DNA of 64,000 nucleotides from Heyndrickxia coagulans 36D1 (GCF_000169195.2 NC_016023.1:2914001-2978000); one strand, 5' to 3'; shown: positions 26,412 to 36,207, counted from the first letter of the stretch. Made by a program: numbers and translations. The notes: generated by a model from the letters alone, not told the origin.

Positions 26412-29057
26412 ATGAAGAAAAGATCAAGTGCGGAAATCCGCAGCATGTTTTTGGACTTTTTTAAGGAAAAAGGGCATAAAGTCGAGCCGAGCGCTTCACT
26501 GATCCCGGTCAATGACCCGTCGCTACTTTGGATTAACAGCGGTGTGGCCACTTTAAAAAAATATTTTGACGGCACGGTCATTCCGGAAAACCCGCGCATT
26601 GTCAACGCGCAAAAAGCAATCCGGACAAACGATATTGAAAATGTCGGAAAAACAGCGCGCCACCATACATTTTTTGAAATGCTCGGCAACTTTTCGATTG
26701 GGGATTATTTCCGTGAAGAAGCGATTGCCTGGGCATGGGAGCTGCTGACTTCCGACAAATGGTTCGGCATGCCAAAAGAAAAACTGTATGTCACCGTTTA
26801 TCCCGATGACCTGGATTCGATTGCATGCTGGAAAAAAATCGGGGTGTCCCCGGATCATATTATCCCGCTCGAGGGCAATTTCTGGGAAATCGGCGAAGGG
26901 CCATCCGGGCCGGATACGGAAATTTTCTTCGACCGCGGGGAAAAATACGACCCGGAACGGTTAGGAATCCGGCTCCTTCAGGAAGATATGGAAAACGACC
27001 GCTATATTGAAATCTGGAATATCGTGTTATCCCAGTTTAATGCGATACCAGGGGTTCCGCGCAGCGAGTATCCGGAGCTGCCGAAGAAAAACATTGATAC
27101 CGGAATGGGCCTCGAACGGATGGCATGCGTGCTGCAAGGGGTCGATACCAACTATGACAGCGACTTGTTCATGCCGATTATTCAAGAGGTCGAAAAAATC
27201 TCCGGTAAAAAATACCGTGCCGGAAACAAAGAGGCAGATACGGCATTTAAAGTAATTGCCGACCATATCCGCACCGTTGCCTTTGCGGTTGCGGACGGGG
27301 CACTGCCGTCAAACGAAGGCCGCGGCTATGTTTTACGCAGGCTTTTGCGCCGGGCGGTTCGATACGCCATTCAGCTCGATATTCACGGCGCTTTTATGTA
27401 CAAGCTTGTGCCGACGGTCGGCCGGATTATGAATTCCTATTATCCGGAAGTGGAAAAAAATGCCGATTTTGTGCAAAAAGTGGTTCGTTCCGAAGAAGAA
27501 CGTTTCCAGGAAACGCTGAACGAAGGGCTTTCCATTTTGGAAGAACGGATCAGGGCGGCAAAGAAAAACGGCTTAGAACAGCTGCCGGGTGAAGATATTT
27601 TCATGCTTTACGATACGTACGGCTTCCCTGTTGAACTGACAGAAGAGTATGCGCACGACCAGGGGCTCCGTGCCGACCATGAAGGCTTTGAAAAAGAAAT
27701 GGAGCGGCAGCGTGAACGCGCACGCAACGCCCGCCAGCAGGCAGAATCGATGTCCGTCCAAGGCGGCGTGCTCGGCAATATTACAGTGAAAAGCGAATTT
27801 ATCGGTTATGACCACCTGGAGGGGACGGCACATGTCGCTGTCCTTTTAAAAGACGGTGACATCACGGAGTCGGCTGCCAGCGGAGAGGAAATCCGGTTCA
27901 TTTTAGATCAAACCCCTTTTTACGCGGAAAGCGGCGGCCAGATTGCCGATCATGGCACCTTGACAGCAGAAGGGCTGAAAGTGGAGGTCACAAATGTGCA
28001 GAAAGCGCCGAACGGCCAAAATTTGCATCAGGGCGTTGTCGTATCAGGCACCATCAAAACCGGCCAGGAAGTATTTGCACAGGTGGACGGAGCAAAACGC
28101 CGTGACACGGAAAAGAACCACTCTGCTACCCATCTGTTACACCAGGCATTGAAGGATGTGCTCGGCGTTCATGTCAACCAGGCGGGATCGCTTGTCGAAC
28201 CTGGACGCCTCCGTTTTGACTTCTCGCATTTCGGGCAGGTGACAGAAGAAGAACTCGAAAAAATTGAAACGATCGTCAATGAAAAAATTTGGGCAAGCCT
28301 GCCGGTTACAACGGATTTGAAAAAACTGGACGAAGCGAAAGCGATGGGCGCGATGGCGTTGTTTGGCGAAAAATACGGGGAGATCGTCCGCGTCGTTCAA
28401 ATGGGCGACTACAGCCTGGAACTGTGCGGCGGCTGCCATGTTTCGAACACAGCCCAGATCGGCCTGTTCAAAATTGTTTCCGAATCCGGAATCGGTGCAG
28501 GGACAAGGCGGATTGAAGCGGTAACGGGAAAATATGCTTACGGATTGATGCAGGAACAGCTCCACCTTTTAAAAGAGGCAAGCGCCAAATTAAAAGCAAA
28601 ACCAACAGAATTGCCGGATCGGATCGACGCCCTCCAGCAGGAATTGAAAGAAGCGCAGCGTGAAAATGCATCCCTGGCCGCAAAACTCGCCAATATCGAA
28701 GCCGGATCGCTTGTGGACCGCGTAAAAGTAGTAGACGGCATAAATGTGCTCGCGGCGAAAGTCGAAGCCGGCGACATGAACCAACTGCGCAATATGGCGG
28801 ACGATTTAAAACAAAAACTCGGAAGCGGCATTATTGTCCTCGCTGCGGCGACAGAAGGAAAAGCCAGCTTCATTGCCGGCGTCACCAAAGACCTTGTCGA
28901 AAAAGGGTACCATGCCGGGAAGCTTGTAAAAGAAGTGGCATCGCGCTGCGGCGGCGGTGGCGGCGGCCGTCCGGACATGGCGCAGGCCGGTGGCAAACAG
29001 CCTGAACAAATTGATGCCGCATTACAAATTGTAGAAGAATGGGTAAAATCCGTTTGA
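26412..29057 (+). CDS. alaS: Alanine--tRNA ligase
   Basis: An 881-residue AlaRS. The class II core contains [19 protein letters not shown] and the editing domain carries HxxxH ([12 protein letters not shown]) and CxxxH ([10 protein letters not shown]). A coiled region and the C-Ala domain follow, ending with the [16 protein letters not shown] signature. Length is normal. It attaches alanine to tRNA-Ala and clears mischarged Ser and Gly. Controlled by the T-box leader immediately upstream; ireB (yrzL) follows as in B. subtilis. Confidence 0.98.
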   Translation: MKKRSSAEIRSMFLDFFKEKGHKVEPSASLIPVNDPSLLWINSGVATLKKYFDGTVIPENPRIVNAQKAIRTNDIENVGKTARHHTFFEMLGNFSIGDYFREEAIAWAWELLTSDKWFGMPKEKLYVTVYPDDLDSIACWKKIGVSPDHIIPLEGNFWEIGEGPSGPDTEIFFDRGEKYDPERLGIRLLQEDMENDRYIEIWNIVLSQFNAIPGVPRSEYPELPKKNIDTGMGLERMACVLQGVDTNYDSDLFMPIIQEVEKISGKKYRAGNKEADTAFKVIADHIRTVAFAVADGALPSNEGRGYVLRRLLRRAVRYAIQLDIHGAFMYKLVPTVGRIMNSYYPEVEKNADFVQKVVRSEEERFQETLNEGLSILEERIRAAKKNGLEQLPGEDIFMLYDTYGFPVELTEEYAHDQGLRADHEGFEKEMERQRERARNARQQAESMSVQGGVLGNITVKSEFIGYDHLEGTAHVAVLLKDGDITESAASGEEIRFILDQTPFYAESGGQIADHGTLTAEGLKVEVTNVQKAPNGQNLHQGVVVSGTIKTGQEVFAQVDGAKRRDTEKNHSATHLLHQALKDVLGVHVNQAGSLVEPGRLRFDFSHFGQVTEEELEKIETIVNEKIWASLPVTTDLKKLDEAKAMGAMALFGEKYGEIVRVVQMGDYSLELCGGCHVSNTAQIGLFKIVSESGIGAGTRRIEAVTGKYAYGLMQEQLHLLKEASAKLKAKPTELPDRIDALQQELKEAQRENASLAAKLANIEAGSLVDRVKVVDGINVLAAKVEAGDMNQLRNMADDLKQKLGSGIIVLAAATEGKASFIAGVTKDLVEKGYHAGKLVKEVASRCGGGGGGRPDMAQAGGKQPEQIDAALQIVEEWVKSV

Positions 29058-29081
29058 TTCAAGCAAAAAGTAGTGTACAAT
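29054..29081 (+). promoter_or_regulatory. Probable promoter of the ireB-ruvX operon
   Basis: TTGATT (29054-29059), 16-base spacer and TACAAT (29076-29081) overlap the alaS stop. GTTTACAC (29097-29104) and GTGTAAAC (29149-29156) form an 8-bp inverted pair in the leader. Confidence 0.55.
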
Positions 29082-29201
29082 GAAACAAAGCTGGTTGTTT
29101 ACACGGATCGTTTTCAGGCAGAAAGCGGAAAATGCACCTTCAAAATTTGTGTAAACCGGAACATCTAAAAAACCAAGCTTTAGTAGAGAGGTGCTGCGAT
29201 A

Positions 29202-29474
29202 ATGAGCTCATTCGATGAAACGATGAGGTTTAATTTTCCGGAAGAACCGACGGAACACGAGGTCAAGGAAGTTTTGCTCCATGTATACAGCGCGCTCGAG
29301 GAAAAGGGCTATAACCCGATTAACCAGATTGTCGGATACCTCCTCTCGGGCGATCCGGCTTATATCCCGCGCCATCAGGATGCCCGGAATATGATTCGCA
29401 AACTGGAACGGGATGAAATTATCGAAGAACTGGTCAAATCGTATTTGAAACAACATCGCGGGGGATCAAATTGA
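29202..29474 (+). CDS. ireB: IreB-family regulatory phosphoprotein (DUF965)
   Basis: A 90-residue protein (YrzL). Family features: [13 protein letters not shown] at the N-terminus with the Thr phosphorylated in Enterococcus IreB, then [20 protein letters not shown] and [20 protein letters not shown]. In Enterococcus IreB is a substrate of the PASTA kinase IreK and tunes cephalosporin resistance; the role in Bacillaceae is less clear. GAGAGGTG lies 8 bases upstream. It overlaps ruvX by four bases in a coupled operon. Confidence 0.93.
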   Translation: MSSFDETMRFNFPEEPTEHEVKEVLLHVYSALEEKGYNPINQIVGYLLSGDPAYIPRHQDARNMIRKLERDEIIEELVKSYLKQHRGGSN

Positions 29475-29887
29475 AAATTATGGGCCTTGATGTCGGTTCG
29501 AAAACCGTCGGTGTGGCGGTCAGCGATGCCCTGGGCTGGACTGCCCAAGGCATCGAAACGATTGCCATCAATGAAGCAAAGGGCAAATTCGGTTTCGACA
29601 GGGTCGCTGAACTCGCGCAAATCCACGGCGTCGAAAAAATTGTCGTCGGATTCCCGAAAAATATGAACAACACGATCGGCCCACGGGCAGAGGCCTCAAA
29701 GGTTTATGCCGAAGAATTAAAAAAACGGCTCAATCTGCCCGTTATTTTATGGGACGAACGTTTAAGCACGGCACAAGCGGAAAGAATATTACTGGAAGCC
29801 GATGTCAGCCGTAAAAAAAGGAAAAAAGTAATTGATAAAATGGCGGCAAGTGTAATTTTGCAAGGATTCCTTGACAGTCAAACTTAA
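29471..29887 (+). CDS. ruvX: Putative pre-16S rRNA nuclease / Holliday junction resolvase-like YqgF
   Basis: A 138-residue RNase H-fold protein (YrrK). Conserved acidic residues are in [19 protein letters not shown], in the [13 protein letters not shown] strand, in [12 protein letters not shown] and at the end in [13 protein letters not shown]. Family members mature the 5' end of 16S rRNA; some cleave Holliday junctions. The start is TTG 29471, overlapping the ireB stop (TTGA), which matches the MKI start of homologues. Confidence 0.95.
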   Translation: MKIMGLDVGSKTVGVAVSDALGWTAQGIETIAINEAKGKFGFDRVAELAQIHGVEKIVVGFPKNMNNTIGPRAEASKVYAEELKKRLNLPVILWDERLSTAQAERILLEADVSRKKRKKVIDKMAASVILQGFLDSQT

Positions 29888-29899
29888 CGGGGTGAAGAA

Positions 29900-30205
29900 A
29901 TGACACATAACCATGAACATGACCACGAAGACCACCAGCATATTACCGTAGTGGACGAAGACGGAAACGAACAATTGTATGAAGTGCTTTTTACGTTTGA
30001 ATCCGAAGATTTCGGAAAATCGTACGTCCTGTATTATCCGATTGGCGCGGAAGAAGACGAGGATGAAAGCATCGAAATCCATGCTTCCGCCTATGTGGAA
30101 AATGAAGACGGCACAGAAGGGGATCTCCAGCCGATTGAAACAGATGAAGAGTGGGAAATGATCGAGGAAATGCTGAATACGTTTCTCGATGAAGAAGAAG
30201 CATAA
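29900..30205 (+). CDS. yrzB: DUF1292 protein (YrzB)
   Basis: A 101-residue, very acidic soluble protein. A His-rich start ([14 protein letters not shown]) could bind metal; the core holds [14 protein letters not shown] and [17 protein letters not shown]. Small acidic proteins of this family always accompany yqgF in Bacillaceae but have no assigned function. Twelve bases separate it from ruvX. A strong terminator follows. Confidence 0.9.
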   Translation: MTHNHEHDHEDHQHITVVDEDGNEQLYEVLFTFESEDFGKSYVLYYPIGAEEDEDESIEIHASAYVENEDGTEGDLQPIETDEEWEMIEEMLNTFLDEEEA

Positions 30206-30220
30206 ACGCATCTTGAACAT

Positions 30221-30248
30221 GCACACGGGACAAACCGTGTGCTTTTTC
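30221..30248 (+). terminator. Terminator of ireB-ruvX-yrzB
   Basis: GCACACGG/CCGTGTGC stem, 6-base loop and TTTTT. Confidence 0.88.
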
Positions 30249-30394
30249 CATCTGCCGGAATGGAAGACTTTCCCTTTTGAAAAGAAAATGAAATAAAACT
30301 TGGCGAAATTTGTAGTATAATGGACAGGAAAAAAGTCGAAAATGGCTTTCTGTACTTGTTTTAAGATTTTTCTTATTGAGAGGAAGATTCTGTT

Positions 30395-31495
30395 TTGGCC
30401 GGAAAGAAAAATCCGTTTCAACTGTTGCTTCAAAAAATGAAGCAGAAACCGAAATTATGGATAGCCGCATGCATCATCATGCTGGCTGTTGTTGTTTTTG
30501 GAGGGGCTGCCCTTTTTTACGTGTCGGCGCTGAAACCGGTGGAGCCTGGAAGCCATAAGACAAAACTCGTCACGATTCCGCCCGGCTCCGGGGTAAAAGA
30601 GATCGGGCATATTTTGCAAAAAAACGGGATTATCAAAAATGCCTGGGCTTTTGCAATTTATGCGAAATCCCACCACCAGTCGGGTTTAAAGGCCGGCACC
30701 TATCAAATGTCGCCGTCCATGGATACGAGCGAGATCGTCAGCAGCATGCAAAAAGGCGGCATTGCCATGATCCGCTTTACCGTGCCGGAAGGGGCCGGCC
30801 TTGAGGAAATTGCGGAGATCATCCAAAAACACAGCTCCTTCCGGAAAGAAGAGGTGCTCAAGCGGGCAGATGACCCTGCTTTTGTACAACATTTGATGAA
30901 AAAATATCCGCGCCTTGTGACAAAAGAAGTTTTCAATCAGCAGATCCGGCATCCGCTCGAGGGCTACTTTTTTCCGGCGACCTATTCGTTTTATGATCAG
31001 CATGTGCCGCTTGATGCCGTACTGGAAACGATGGTGGCTAAAACAAATGCGGTTTTTTCCGCTTACGCTGGGAAAAGCACACAGGCCCGTTTAACGCCGC
31101 ACAAACTGCTTACGATGGCTTCACTTATCGAGGAAGAAGCAACTGAAAAAGCGGACAGGGCAAAAATTTCAAGCGTCTTTTACAACAGATTAAAGAAGAA
31201 TATGCCGCTGCAGACGGACCCGACCGTACTGTATGCTTTAAACCGGCATAAAGAAAAAGTGACGTATAAAGATTTGCGGGTGAATTCCCCTTATAACACG
31301 TACAAACATAAAGGCCTGCCGCCGGGCCCGATTGCAAGTCCCGGAGAACAATCGATCAAGGCTGCGCTCAAGCCCGAAAAAACCGATTATCTCTATTTTC
31401 TTGCAAATGTGGATACAGGAAAAGTCTATTTTGCCAAGACATTGAAGGAACATAATGCTTTAAAGGAAAAGTACATTGCGAAGGCGAAACGGTAA
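30395..31495 (+). CDS. mltG: Endolytic murein transglycosylase MltG
   Basis: A 366-residue YceG-like protein (YrrL) with one membrane helix near residues 26-48. A LysM-like subdomain (FTVPEGAGLEEIAEIIQKHS) is followed by the catalytic domain, with the essential Glu in MASLIEEEATEKADR and the ending LYFLANVDTGKVYFAKTLKEHN. It cuts nascent glycan strands and likely sets their length during elongation. TTG start follows GAGAGGAAG. No PBP gene neighbours it here. Confidence 0.95.
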   Translation: MAGKKNPFQLLLQKMKQKPKLWIAACIIMLAVVVFGGAALFYVSALKPVEPGSHKTKLVTIPPGSGVKEIGHILQKNGIIKNAWAFAIYAKSHHQSGLKAGTYQMSPSMDTSEIVSSMQKGGIAMIRFTVPEGAGLEEIAEIIQKHSSFRKEEVLKRADDPAFVQHLMKKYPRLVTKEVFNQQIRHPLEGYFFPATYSFYDQHVPLDAVLETMVAKTNAVFSAYAGKSTQARLTPHKLLTMASLIEEEATEKADRAKISSVFYNRLKKNMPLQTDPTVLYALNRHKEKVTYKDLRVNSPYNTYKHKGLPPGPIASPGEQSIKAALKPEKTDYLYFLANVDTGKVYFAKTLKEHNALKEKYIAKAKR

Positions 31496-31596
31496 ACATT
31501 CGCTTTCCCGTTTGAAATGTGCTACGATAATAAGCGGAATTTTTTTGAGAAGCAGGGAGAAGTTATGGAAATGTGTTTATGCCGGAGGGCCCAGCG

Positions 31597-32238
31597 ATGA
31601 ACGGCCCTGTCGAAGCGTATATAGAACAGTTGATGCAAAAGAAAGATCCGCTTTTTGAAGAAATGGCGTCATTTGCAAAATCAGAGCATATTCCGATTAT
31701 GGATCCGATCGGAGTGGAAACACTCTGCCAGTTGTTAAGGATTCAAAAGCCGGAAAGCGTGCTTGAAATCGGGACGGCGATCGGGTATTCGGCCCTGAAA
31801 ATGGCAGATGCGCTTCCAGATGTAAAAATCGTCACCATTGAACGCGAAGAAGAAAGGGTTGCCCAGGCAAATGCGTATTTTGCCCGCACTCCTTTATCCC
31901 GGCGGATCCGCCTGCTGAAAGGGGATGCACTTTCTTCTGACGTCATCCAAAAGGCCCGGGAACTTGGCCCGTACGATGCGATCTTTATTGATGCGGCAAA
32001 GGGGCAGTACCGGAAATTTTTTGATTCGTTTACGCCGTTGCTGCGGGAAAAGGGATGTGTATACACGGATAACGTGCTATTTAAAGGCCTTGTGGTACAA
32101 GACTTCATCGCAAAGAAACAAGTCAGCAATCTGGTGCGGAAAATCAGAAGCTACAACGAATGGTTAATGCAACATGAGCAATTTATCACCGCGATTTTCC
32201 CAGTCGGAGATGGATTGGCAGTCAGTATGAAGAGGTGA
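31597..32238 (+). CDS. O-methyltransferase family 3 (YrrM; likely tRNA 5-hydroxyuridine methyltransferase TrmR)
   Basis: A 213-residue class I SAM methyltransferase. The SAM motif [17 protein letters not shown] is near residues 55-71, [13 protein letters not shown] is motif II, and metal-binding acidic residues are in [10 protein letters not shown] and TDNVLFKG. YrrM of B. subtilis (TrmR) methylates ho5U34 to mo5U34 in tRNA; assignment here is by similarity and place. ATG 31597 is preferred because GGAGGG lies 8 bases before it. Its stop overlaps the udk ribosome site. Confidence 0.88.
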   Translation: MNGPVEAYIEQLMQKKDPLFEEMASFAKSEHIPIMDPIGVETLCQLLRIQKPESVLEIGTAIGYSALKMADALPDVKIVTIEREEERVAQANAYFARTPLSRRIRLLKGDALSSDVIQKARELGPYDAIFIDAAKGQYRKFFDSFTPLLREKGCVYTDNVLFKGLVVQDFIAKKQVSNLVRKIRSYNEWLMQHEQFITAIFPVGDGLAVSMKR

Positions 32239-32243
32239 AGAAA

Positions 32244-32879
32244 ATGGAACGAAAGCCGGCTGTGATTGGCGTGGCCGGGGGCTCCGGGTCCGGGAAGACA
32301 AGCGTTACCCGGGCGATTTACGAAAGCTTGAAGGGACACTCCATTCTGGTACTTGAACAGGACTTTTACTACAAAGATCAAAGCCATCTCCCGTTTGAAG
32401 AAAGGCTGAAAACCAATTATGACCACCCGTTTGCATTTGATAATGACCTGTTAATTGAGCATTTGCATAAACTGCTTTCTTATGAGGCAATTGAAAAACC
32501 GGTTTACGATTTTTCCAAACATACGCGCGCTAGCCGCACCATCCATGTGGAACCGAAAGATGTCATTATTTTGGAAGGCATTTTAGTATTGGAAGATGAG
32601 AGATTGCGCAACTTAATGGATATTAAGCTGTATGTCGATACCGATGCCGATTTGCGGATCATCCGGCGGCTTGAACGGGACATCGAAGAGCGCGGCAGGA
32701 CGCTCCAGTCGGTCATCGAGCAGTATATTACGGTGGTCAGGCCGATGCACAACCAGTTCATCGAGCCGACAAAAAGATATGCGGACGTCATTATCCCGGA
32801 AGGCGGGCAAAACCGGGTGGCGATTGATTTGGTCGTGACAAAATTGCAATCCATCCTTGAACAAAAGTCTTTTTTGTAA
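32244..32879 (+). CDS. udk: Uridine kinase
   Basis: A 211-residue P-loop kinase, the same length as B. subtilis Udk. Walker A is [13 protein letters not shown] near residue 8; [20 protein letters not shown] and YDFSKHTR hold substrate residues, and [12 protein letters not shown] is the second acidic strand. It phosphorylates uridine and cytidine to UMP and CMP. AGAGGTG, six bases before ATG 32244, lies within the end of the methyltransferase gene. The two U32 peptidase genes (yrrN, yrrO) found between these in B. subtilis are absent. Confidence 0.95.
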   Translation: MERKPAVIGVAGGSGSGKTSVTRAIYESLKGHSILVLEQDFYYKDQSHLPFEERLKTNYDHPFAFDNDLLIEHLHKLLSYEAIEKPVYDFSKHTRASRTIHVEPKDVIILEGILVLEDERLRNLMDIKLYVDTDADLRIIRRLERDIEERGRTLQSVIEQYITVVRPMHNQFIEPTKRYADVIIPEGGQNRVAIDLVVTKLQSILEQKSFL

Positions 32880-32901
32880 TACGATTATTTAGAATACATG
32901 G

Positions 32902-32931
32902 TGAGCGCGCCGGAATCTTTTCGGCGCGCTA
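32902..32931. other. Strong GC-rich hairpin without T-run after udk
   Basis: AGCGCGCCGGAA pairs with TTTCGGCGCGCT around a 3-base loop. No T-tract follows, so it may block exonucleases or be a processing site rather than a standard terminator. Confidence 0.6.
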
Positions 32932-33032
32932 AACAACATGGTGGAAAAAACACAGCCGCTTGCAGAAAGCGTCATCTTGTATGTTGAAACGCATACACAT
33001 TTGATAACTAAGAGATATAGGAGTGAAGGGAT

Positions 33033-33503
33033 TTGGCTCAGGAAAAAGTTTACCCGATGACCCAGGACGGGAAAGAAAAATTGGAACAGGAACTGGAATA
33101 TTTAAAAACGGTCAAACGGAAAGAAGTCGTCGAACGGATAAAAATTGCCAGAAGTTTCGGGGACCTTTCCGAAAATTCCGAGTACGACTCCGCGAAAGAA
33201 GAACAAGCTTTTGTGGAAGGCCGCATTACGACGATTGAAAACATGATCCGCAACGCGAAAATCATTGAAGATGACGGGACAGATACGGTATCGCTCGGAA
33301 AATCCGTTACTTTTGTGGAACTACCGGACGGGGAAGAAGAAACGTACACGATTGTCGGAAGCGCTGAAGCCGATCCGTTTGAAGGAAAAATTTCAAACGA
33401 TTCCCCGATTGCAAAAAGCCTGCTCGGGAAAAGCGTCGGAGAGGAAGTCACGGTTCAGACGCCGGGCGGGGATATGAGAGTCAAAATCATCTCGATTCAA
33501 TAA
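33033..33503 (+). CDS. greA: Transcription elongation factor GreA
   Basis: A 156-residue GreA. The N-terminal coiled coil ([20 protein letters not shown] through [20 protein letters not shown]) includes the [10 protein letters not shown] tip with acidic residues that enter the RNA polymerase secondary channel. The C-terminal FKBP-like domain ends [19 protein letters not shown]. It reactivates backtracked RNA polymerase. TTG start with AGGAG 8 bases upstream. pbpI (yrrR), next to greA in B. subtilis, is missing. Confidence 0.97.
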   Translation: MAQEKVYPMTQDGKEKLEQELEYLKTVKRKEVVERIKIARSFGDLSENSEYDSAKEEQAFVEGRITTIENMIRNAKIIEDDGTDTVSLGKSVTFVELPDGEEETYTIVGSAEADPFEGKISNDSPIAKSLLGKSVGEEVTVQTPGGDMRVKIISIQ

Positions 33504-33640
33504 TCCGGAGCGGGTGCGCAGGTGTTCCAAGGTGCAAGTTGTAAAGGATACGGCCTGCTGCAAACGCTTATCACATCCGGATTGCGGTGGGCCATGCCCG
33601 CCGAATTTTCTTTGTGCGCCTTTTCGATTCGGTAAAACCG

Positions 33641-33649
33641 TGGTATGAT
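33641..33649 (+). promoter_or_regulatory. Extended -10 promoter of the yrrS-like gene
   Basis: TGGTATGAT carries the TGN extension and TATGAT (33644-33649); TTTTCG 17 bases upstream is a poor -35. Confidence 0.5.
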
Positions 33650-33674
33650 AAGGCCATGAAATGGAGGGATGACC

Positions 33675-34289
33675 TTGCCTGAATTTTATAGCCGTGAAGA
33701 GCGGAAACAGGCCATGCAGCAGTCAAAACGGCGGAAAACAAACATCATTTTAAATACACTGATTGTGATTGTCATCGCGCTTATTTGTATTGTGGCTTAC
33801 TCCATTTTTTTCGCCGGGAACGACAACTCAAAACCGGCACCGAAAGAAAAGAAAGCGGCCGTAACAAAGACTGCTTCATCCGGCCATGAAACGACATCAT
33901 CTCATACATCCAAAAAAACGGCGGACAAAGACAGCAAAAAATCAACCCGTAAAGTGGAAAAAAGCAATGAACCGAATGTGAAAGAAGTCATTACCGATTC
34001 CAGCTGGAAACCGGTCGGAACCGAACAAACAGGCGGACATGTCTATTCCGCCTCGTCCACTTCCCTTGACTGGAAGGAAAAGCTGAAGGCATTGTCGTAT
34101 GCAACAGGCATACCGGAAGACAATATGACGGTCTGGTTTTTGGAACACGGGGCAACGACCGATGAGGCGATCGGGACGGTTTCCGCGAAAAATGCCGATA
34201 CGACCTACCGTGTTTATTTGACATGGGTGGACGGAAAAGGGTGGAAACCCACAAAGATGTATGAATTGATCGAGAACGATAAAAAATAA
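33675..34289 (+). CDS. yrrS: YrrS-family (DUF1510) membrane-anchored protein
   Basis: A 204-residue protein: short cytoplasmic part, one membrane helix (TLIVIVIALICIVAYSIFFA, near 30-50), a Lys/Ser/Thr-rich linker (about 55-110), then a DUF1510 domain (SSTSLDWKEKLKALSYATGI, VYLTWVDGKGWKPTKMYE). The outer domain is PepSY-like in size. TTG 33675 is favoured as GGAGGG ends 6 bases upstream; ATG 33669 abuts the site. In B. subtilis yrrS is cotranscribed with a PBP gene, lacking here. Function unknown. Confidence 0.88.
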   Translation: MPEFYSREERKQAMQQSKRRKTNIILNTLIVIVIALICIVAYSIFFAGNDNSKPAPKEKKAAVTKTASSGHETTSSHTSKKTADKDSKKSTRKVEKSNEPNVKEVITDSSWKPVGTEQTGGHVYSASSTSLDWKEKLKALSYATGIPEDNMTVWFLEHGATTDEAIGTVSAKNADTTYRVYLTWVDGKGWKPTKMYELIENDKK

Positions 34290-34318
34290 GCGGCCGTCTG
34301 TGCCGCTTATTTTTGTGC
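34284..34318. terminator. Bidirectional terminator between yrrS and yrzA
   Basis: AAAAATAAGCGGC pairs with GCCGCTTATTTTT; it overlaps both converging 3' ends. Confidence 0.88.
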
Positions 34319-34513
34319 CGTAAAATGGACGACCGCGGAATAATGGGGTCTGCCGTCCGCGTCAAACTGCATTTGGTGGGAAACGGACGCCACCCGGAGC
34401 AGCAAGGTTTTATTGGCTTCGATTTGATCATTGATTTTTTTCTCGAGCGCCTCAAGCCGGTCCGCTTCGAAAAATTCAATCTTATCCTCTATCCTGTCAA
34501 GCTCAAATGCCAT
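34307..34513 (-). CDS. yrzA: DUF2536 protein (YrzA)
   Basis: A 68-residue soluble protein: FELDRIEDKIEFFEADRLEA, a helical LEKKINDQIEANKTLLLRV, and SVSHQMQFDADGRPHYSAVVHF at the C-terminus. It matches the small YrzA family of Bacillaceae, oriented against yrrS and mtnN as in B. subtilis. GGAGGTGT lies about 7 bases before ATG on the minus strand. Function unknown. Confidence 0.88.
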   Translation of the reverse strand: MAFELDRIEDKIEFFEADRLEALEKKINDQIEANKTLLLRVASVSHQMQFDADGRPHYSAVVHFTAQK

Positions 34514-34629
34514 TTTCGTACACCTCCATGTTCATCGTATCAGACGTTGTTTTTTTGGCAAGCCGTATCCACTTCTGCTTTTTTGCTATATAATGGGGAT
34601 TGGAACTTTTGGACGAAAGAGGGAGTCAT

Positions 34630-35322
34630 ATGAGAATTGGAATCATCGGCGCAATGGAAGAAGAGGTGTCGATTTTGCGCGGGCAGATCGAGCACCCGCA
34701 AGTTAAAACGATTGCCGGTTATGAATATACGGCGGGAAAAATGAAAGGGAAAGATGTCATCTTGCTTCGATCCGGCATCGGGAAAGTGAATGCTGCGCTT
34801 TCTACCGGCCTTTTGCTGCAAACATACGCGCCGGATTGCTTAATCAATACCGGTTCAGCAGGCGGCGCAAACCCCGCCCTTCACGTCGGCGATGTCGTCA
34901 TTTCAACGGAAGTACGCCACCATGATGTGGACGCGACAGTATTCGGCTATGAATACGGGCAAGTGCCGCAAATGCCGCCCGCTTTTTTGGCGGATGAGAA
35001 ACTTGTCCGGATTGCGGAAAGCTGCGCAGGGAAACTGCCTGGCATTCAGGTTGTGAAAGGACTGATTGCTACCGGGGACTCGTTTATGGATGATCCTGCG
35101 AAAACGGCGGCTGTAAAGGAGCACTTCCCGGAAGTGCAGGCGGTGGAAATGGAAGCCGTTGCCGTCGCACAAGTGGCATGGCAATTTGGCATCCCGTTTG
35201 TGATCATCCGCTCCCTTTCCGATATTGCAGGGCAGGAGTCCGGGATCTCTTTTGATGAATATCTTGAAACGGCGGCCGTGAACTCTGCCCATCTTGTCAC
35301 GGGTATTGTTGAAAATCTGTAG
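34630..35322 (+). CDS. mtnN: 5'-methylthioadenosine/S-adenosylhomocysteine nucleosidase
   Basis: A 230-residue nucleosidase. Family motifs: [15 protein letters not shown] at the N-terminus, [20 protein letters not shown], the substrate-binding [19 protein letters not shown] and the catalytic Asp in [13 protein letters not shown]. It splits MTA and SAH to release adenine, feeding methionine salvage and the SAM cycle. ATG 34630 follows GAGGGAG. In B. subtilis mccA and mccB come next; here yrhC follows directly, so the linked homocysteine-to-cysteine genes are not present at this locus. Confidence 0.96.
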   Translation: MRIGIIGAMEEEVSILRGQIEHPQVKTIAGYEYTAGKMKGKDVILLRSGIGKVNAALSTGLLLQTYAPDCLINTGSAGGANPALHVGDVVISTEVRHHDVDATVFGYEYGQVPQMPPAFLADEKLVRIAESCAGKLPGIQVVKGLIATGDSFMDDPAKTAAVKEHFPEVQAVEMEAVAVAQVAWQFGIPFVIIRSLSDIAGQESGISFDEYLETAAVNSAHLVTGIVENL

Positions 35323-35419
35323 ACCCATTTTTTTCCTTCCTTTCCTGTAATTACTTGTCTTTTTTATGTTTCATCTGTGATAGAGTAGGTTTAGCAGATT
35401 GATAGAAAGGGTGAGGCGG

Positions 35420-35689
35420 TTGAAGAAAGCGAAATCGATGTATGTGAAAATGGTGGATTTTAAAATGTACGGCATCGTGCTGCTTGCTGTGACGGGCTTT
35501 TTATATTTGGGTGCGGTGATGCCGATCGAAGGGAAATCCGAACTGGGGACAAAAATTTTACTCGTTGCTTCAAGCGGGTTTGTTGCCGTATCTGTTTTGT
35601 TTTTCTCGATTTCACGTGCTTACCATAAACAGCTTTTAAAAAGCGAAGAAGGCGCACAGCTTTTACAGCGGAATAATCGCAAATCATAA
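35420..35689 (+). CDS. yrhC: YrhC-like small membrane protein
   Basis: An 89-residue protein with two membrane helices (YGIVLLAVTGFLYLGAVMP and ILLVASSGFVAVSVLFFSIS) and basic ends. Size and topology fit YrhC, which closes the mtnN-mccA-mccB-yrhC cluster of B. subtilis. TTG 35420 is chosen for GGGTGAGG just upstream; an earlier TTG 35399 has no site. Function unknown. Confidence 0.8.
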   Translation: MKKAKSMYVKMVDFKMYGIVLLAVTGFLYLGAVMPIEGKSELGTKILLVASSGFVAVSVLFFSISRAYHKQLLKSEEGAQLLQRNNRKS

Positions 35690-35697
35690 TCGAAAAG

Positions 35698-35785
35698 GCA
35701 GGGGCCTTTGTAACGCGGGCGGTGCAGTAACGAAGCACACGGTTGTCCGGCATACAAGGTTTTCGGCCTTTTTTTATTTTTTTGC
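35698..35785 (+). terminator. Terminator after yrhC
   Basis: CCTTTGTA (near 35705) pairs with TACAAGG (near 35753) with further GC pairs inside, and GGCCTTTTTTT follows. It also shields the next small-ORF transcript from read-through. Confidence 0.65.
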
Positions 35786-35795
35786 CAATTTGCGG

Positions 35796-35824
35796 TTTAC
35801 AAACCCGCCGGAATTGGATATACT
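35796..35824 (+). promoter_or_regulatory. Strong sigma-A promoter of the yrzI micro-ORF cluster
   Basis: TTTACA (35796-35801), exactly 17 bases, TATACT (35819-35824). The transcript would begin about 28 bases before the first tiny ORF. Confidence 0.8.
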
Positions 35825-35860
35825 TTCCTATGTAAGCAAATTCAAAGGAGGTTGAAGAAC

Positions 35861-35941
35861 ATGGCATACACAATCCTATTTTCTGCAGTTGCAACTGAAC
35901 ATGTTCTGCATCCGCTCCGTATCGGTTTGAATTTGCGCTGA
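35861..35941 (+). CDS. Tiny ORF 1 of the yrzI cluster (26 aa)
   Basis: ATG stands 9 bases after a near-perfect AAGGAGG ribosome site and behind a strong promoter. The peptide starts MAYTILFSAVATEHVL and ends basic (LRIGLNLR). It is followed by two terminator hairpins before yrzI, so it could be a leader peptide or an independent micropeptide. No known family recognised. Confidence 0.55.
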   Translation: MAYTILFSAVATEHVLHPLRIGLNLR

Positions 35942-35960
35942 TTTTTTAACTTGACGCACA

Positions 35961-36000
35961 AGCCGCAGGATGCATTTGCCTGATCCGTGCGGTTTTTTTC
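35961..36000 (+). terminator. Twin terminator, first copy
   Basis: CCGCAGGAT...ATCCGTGCGG stem followed by seven T. It closely resembles the next hairpin. Confidence 0.8.
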
Positions 36001-36005
36001 CGGAA

Positions 36006-36040
36006 AGCCGCGGGATCATGCCTGTCCTGCGGTTTTTTTG
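36006..36040 (+). terminator. Twin terminator, second copy
   Basis: CCGCGGGA...TCCTGCGG stem followed by seven T, 45 bases after the first. Shared GCCGC-GGAT...GCCTG...TGCGG bases suggest duplication. Confidence 0.75.
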
Positions 36041-36063
36041 CGCCCTTAAGGAGGTGGAAAAAT

Positions 36064-36207
36064 ATGACACTCAATTTAATCTTTATTACCGTCACGATTA
36101 AACGGCTGAAAAAGACGGCAGAACAAAGGCAGCGTGATGAAGAAGTTTTCAGGCTGTACGATGAAATGAATGCAAAGCGTGAGGCATTCCAAGCAAGGCA
36201 TTTTTAA
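36064..36207 (+). CDS. yrzI: YrzI-family small protein (47 aa)
   Basis: MTLNLIFITVTIKRLKKTAE begins a short hydrophobic strand or helix, then a charged helix (RDEEVFRLYDEMNAKREAF) follows. This is the pattern of the YrzI family, described as small proteins found in tandem in Bacillus. Ribosome site AAGGAGGTGG is near perfect. From memory, B. subtilis yrzI mRNA carries further tiny ORFs and is cut by the ribosome-associated nuclease Rae1; overproduced YrzI is harmful. No promoter is seen after the twin terminators, so expression may need read-through. Confidence 0.82.
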   Translation: MTLNLIFITVTIKRLKKTAEQRQRDEEVFRLYDEMNAKREAFQARHF

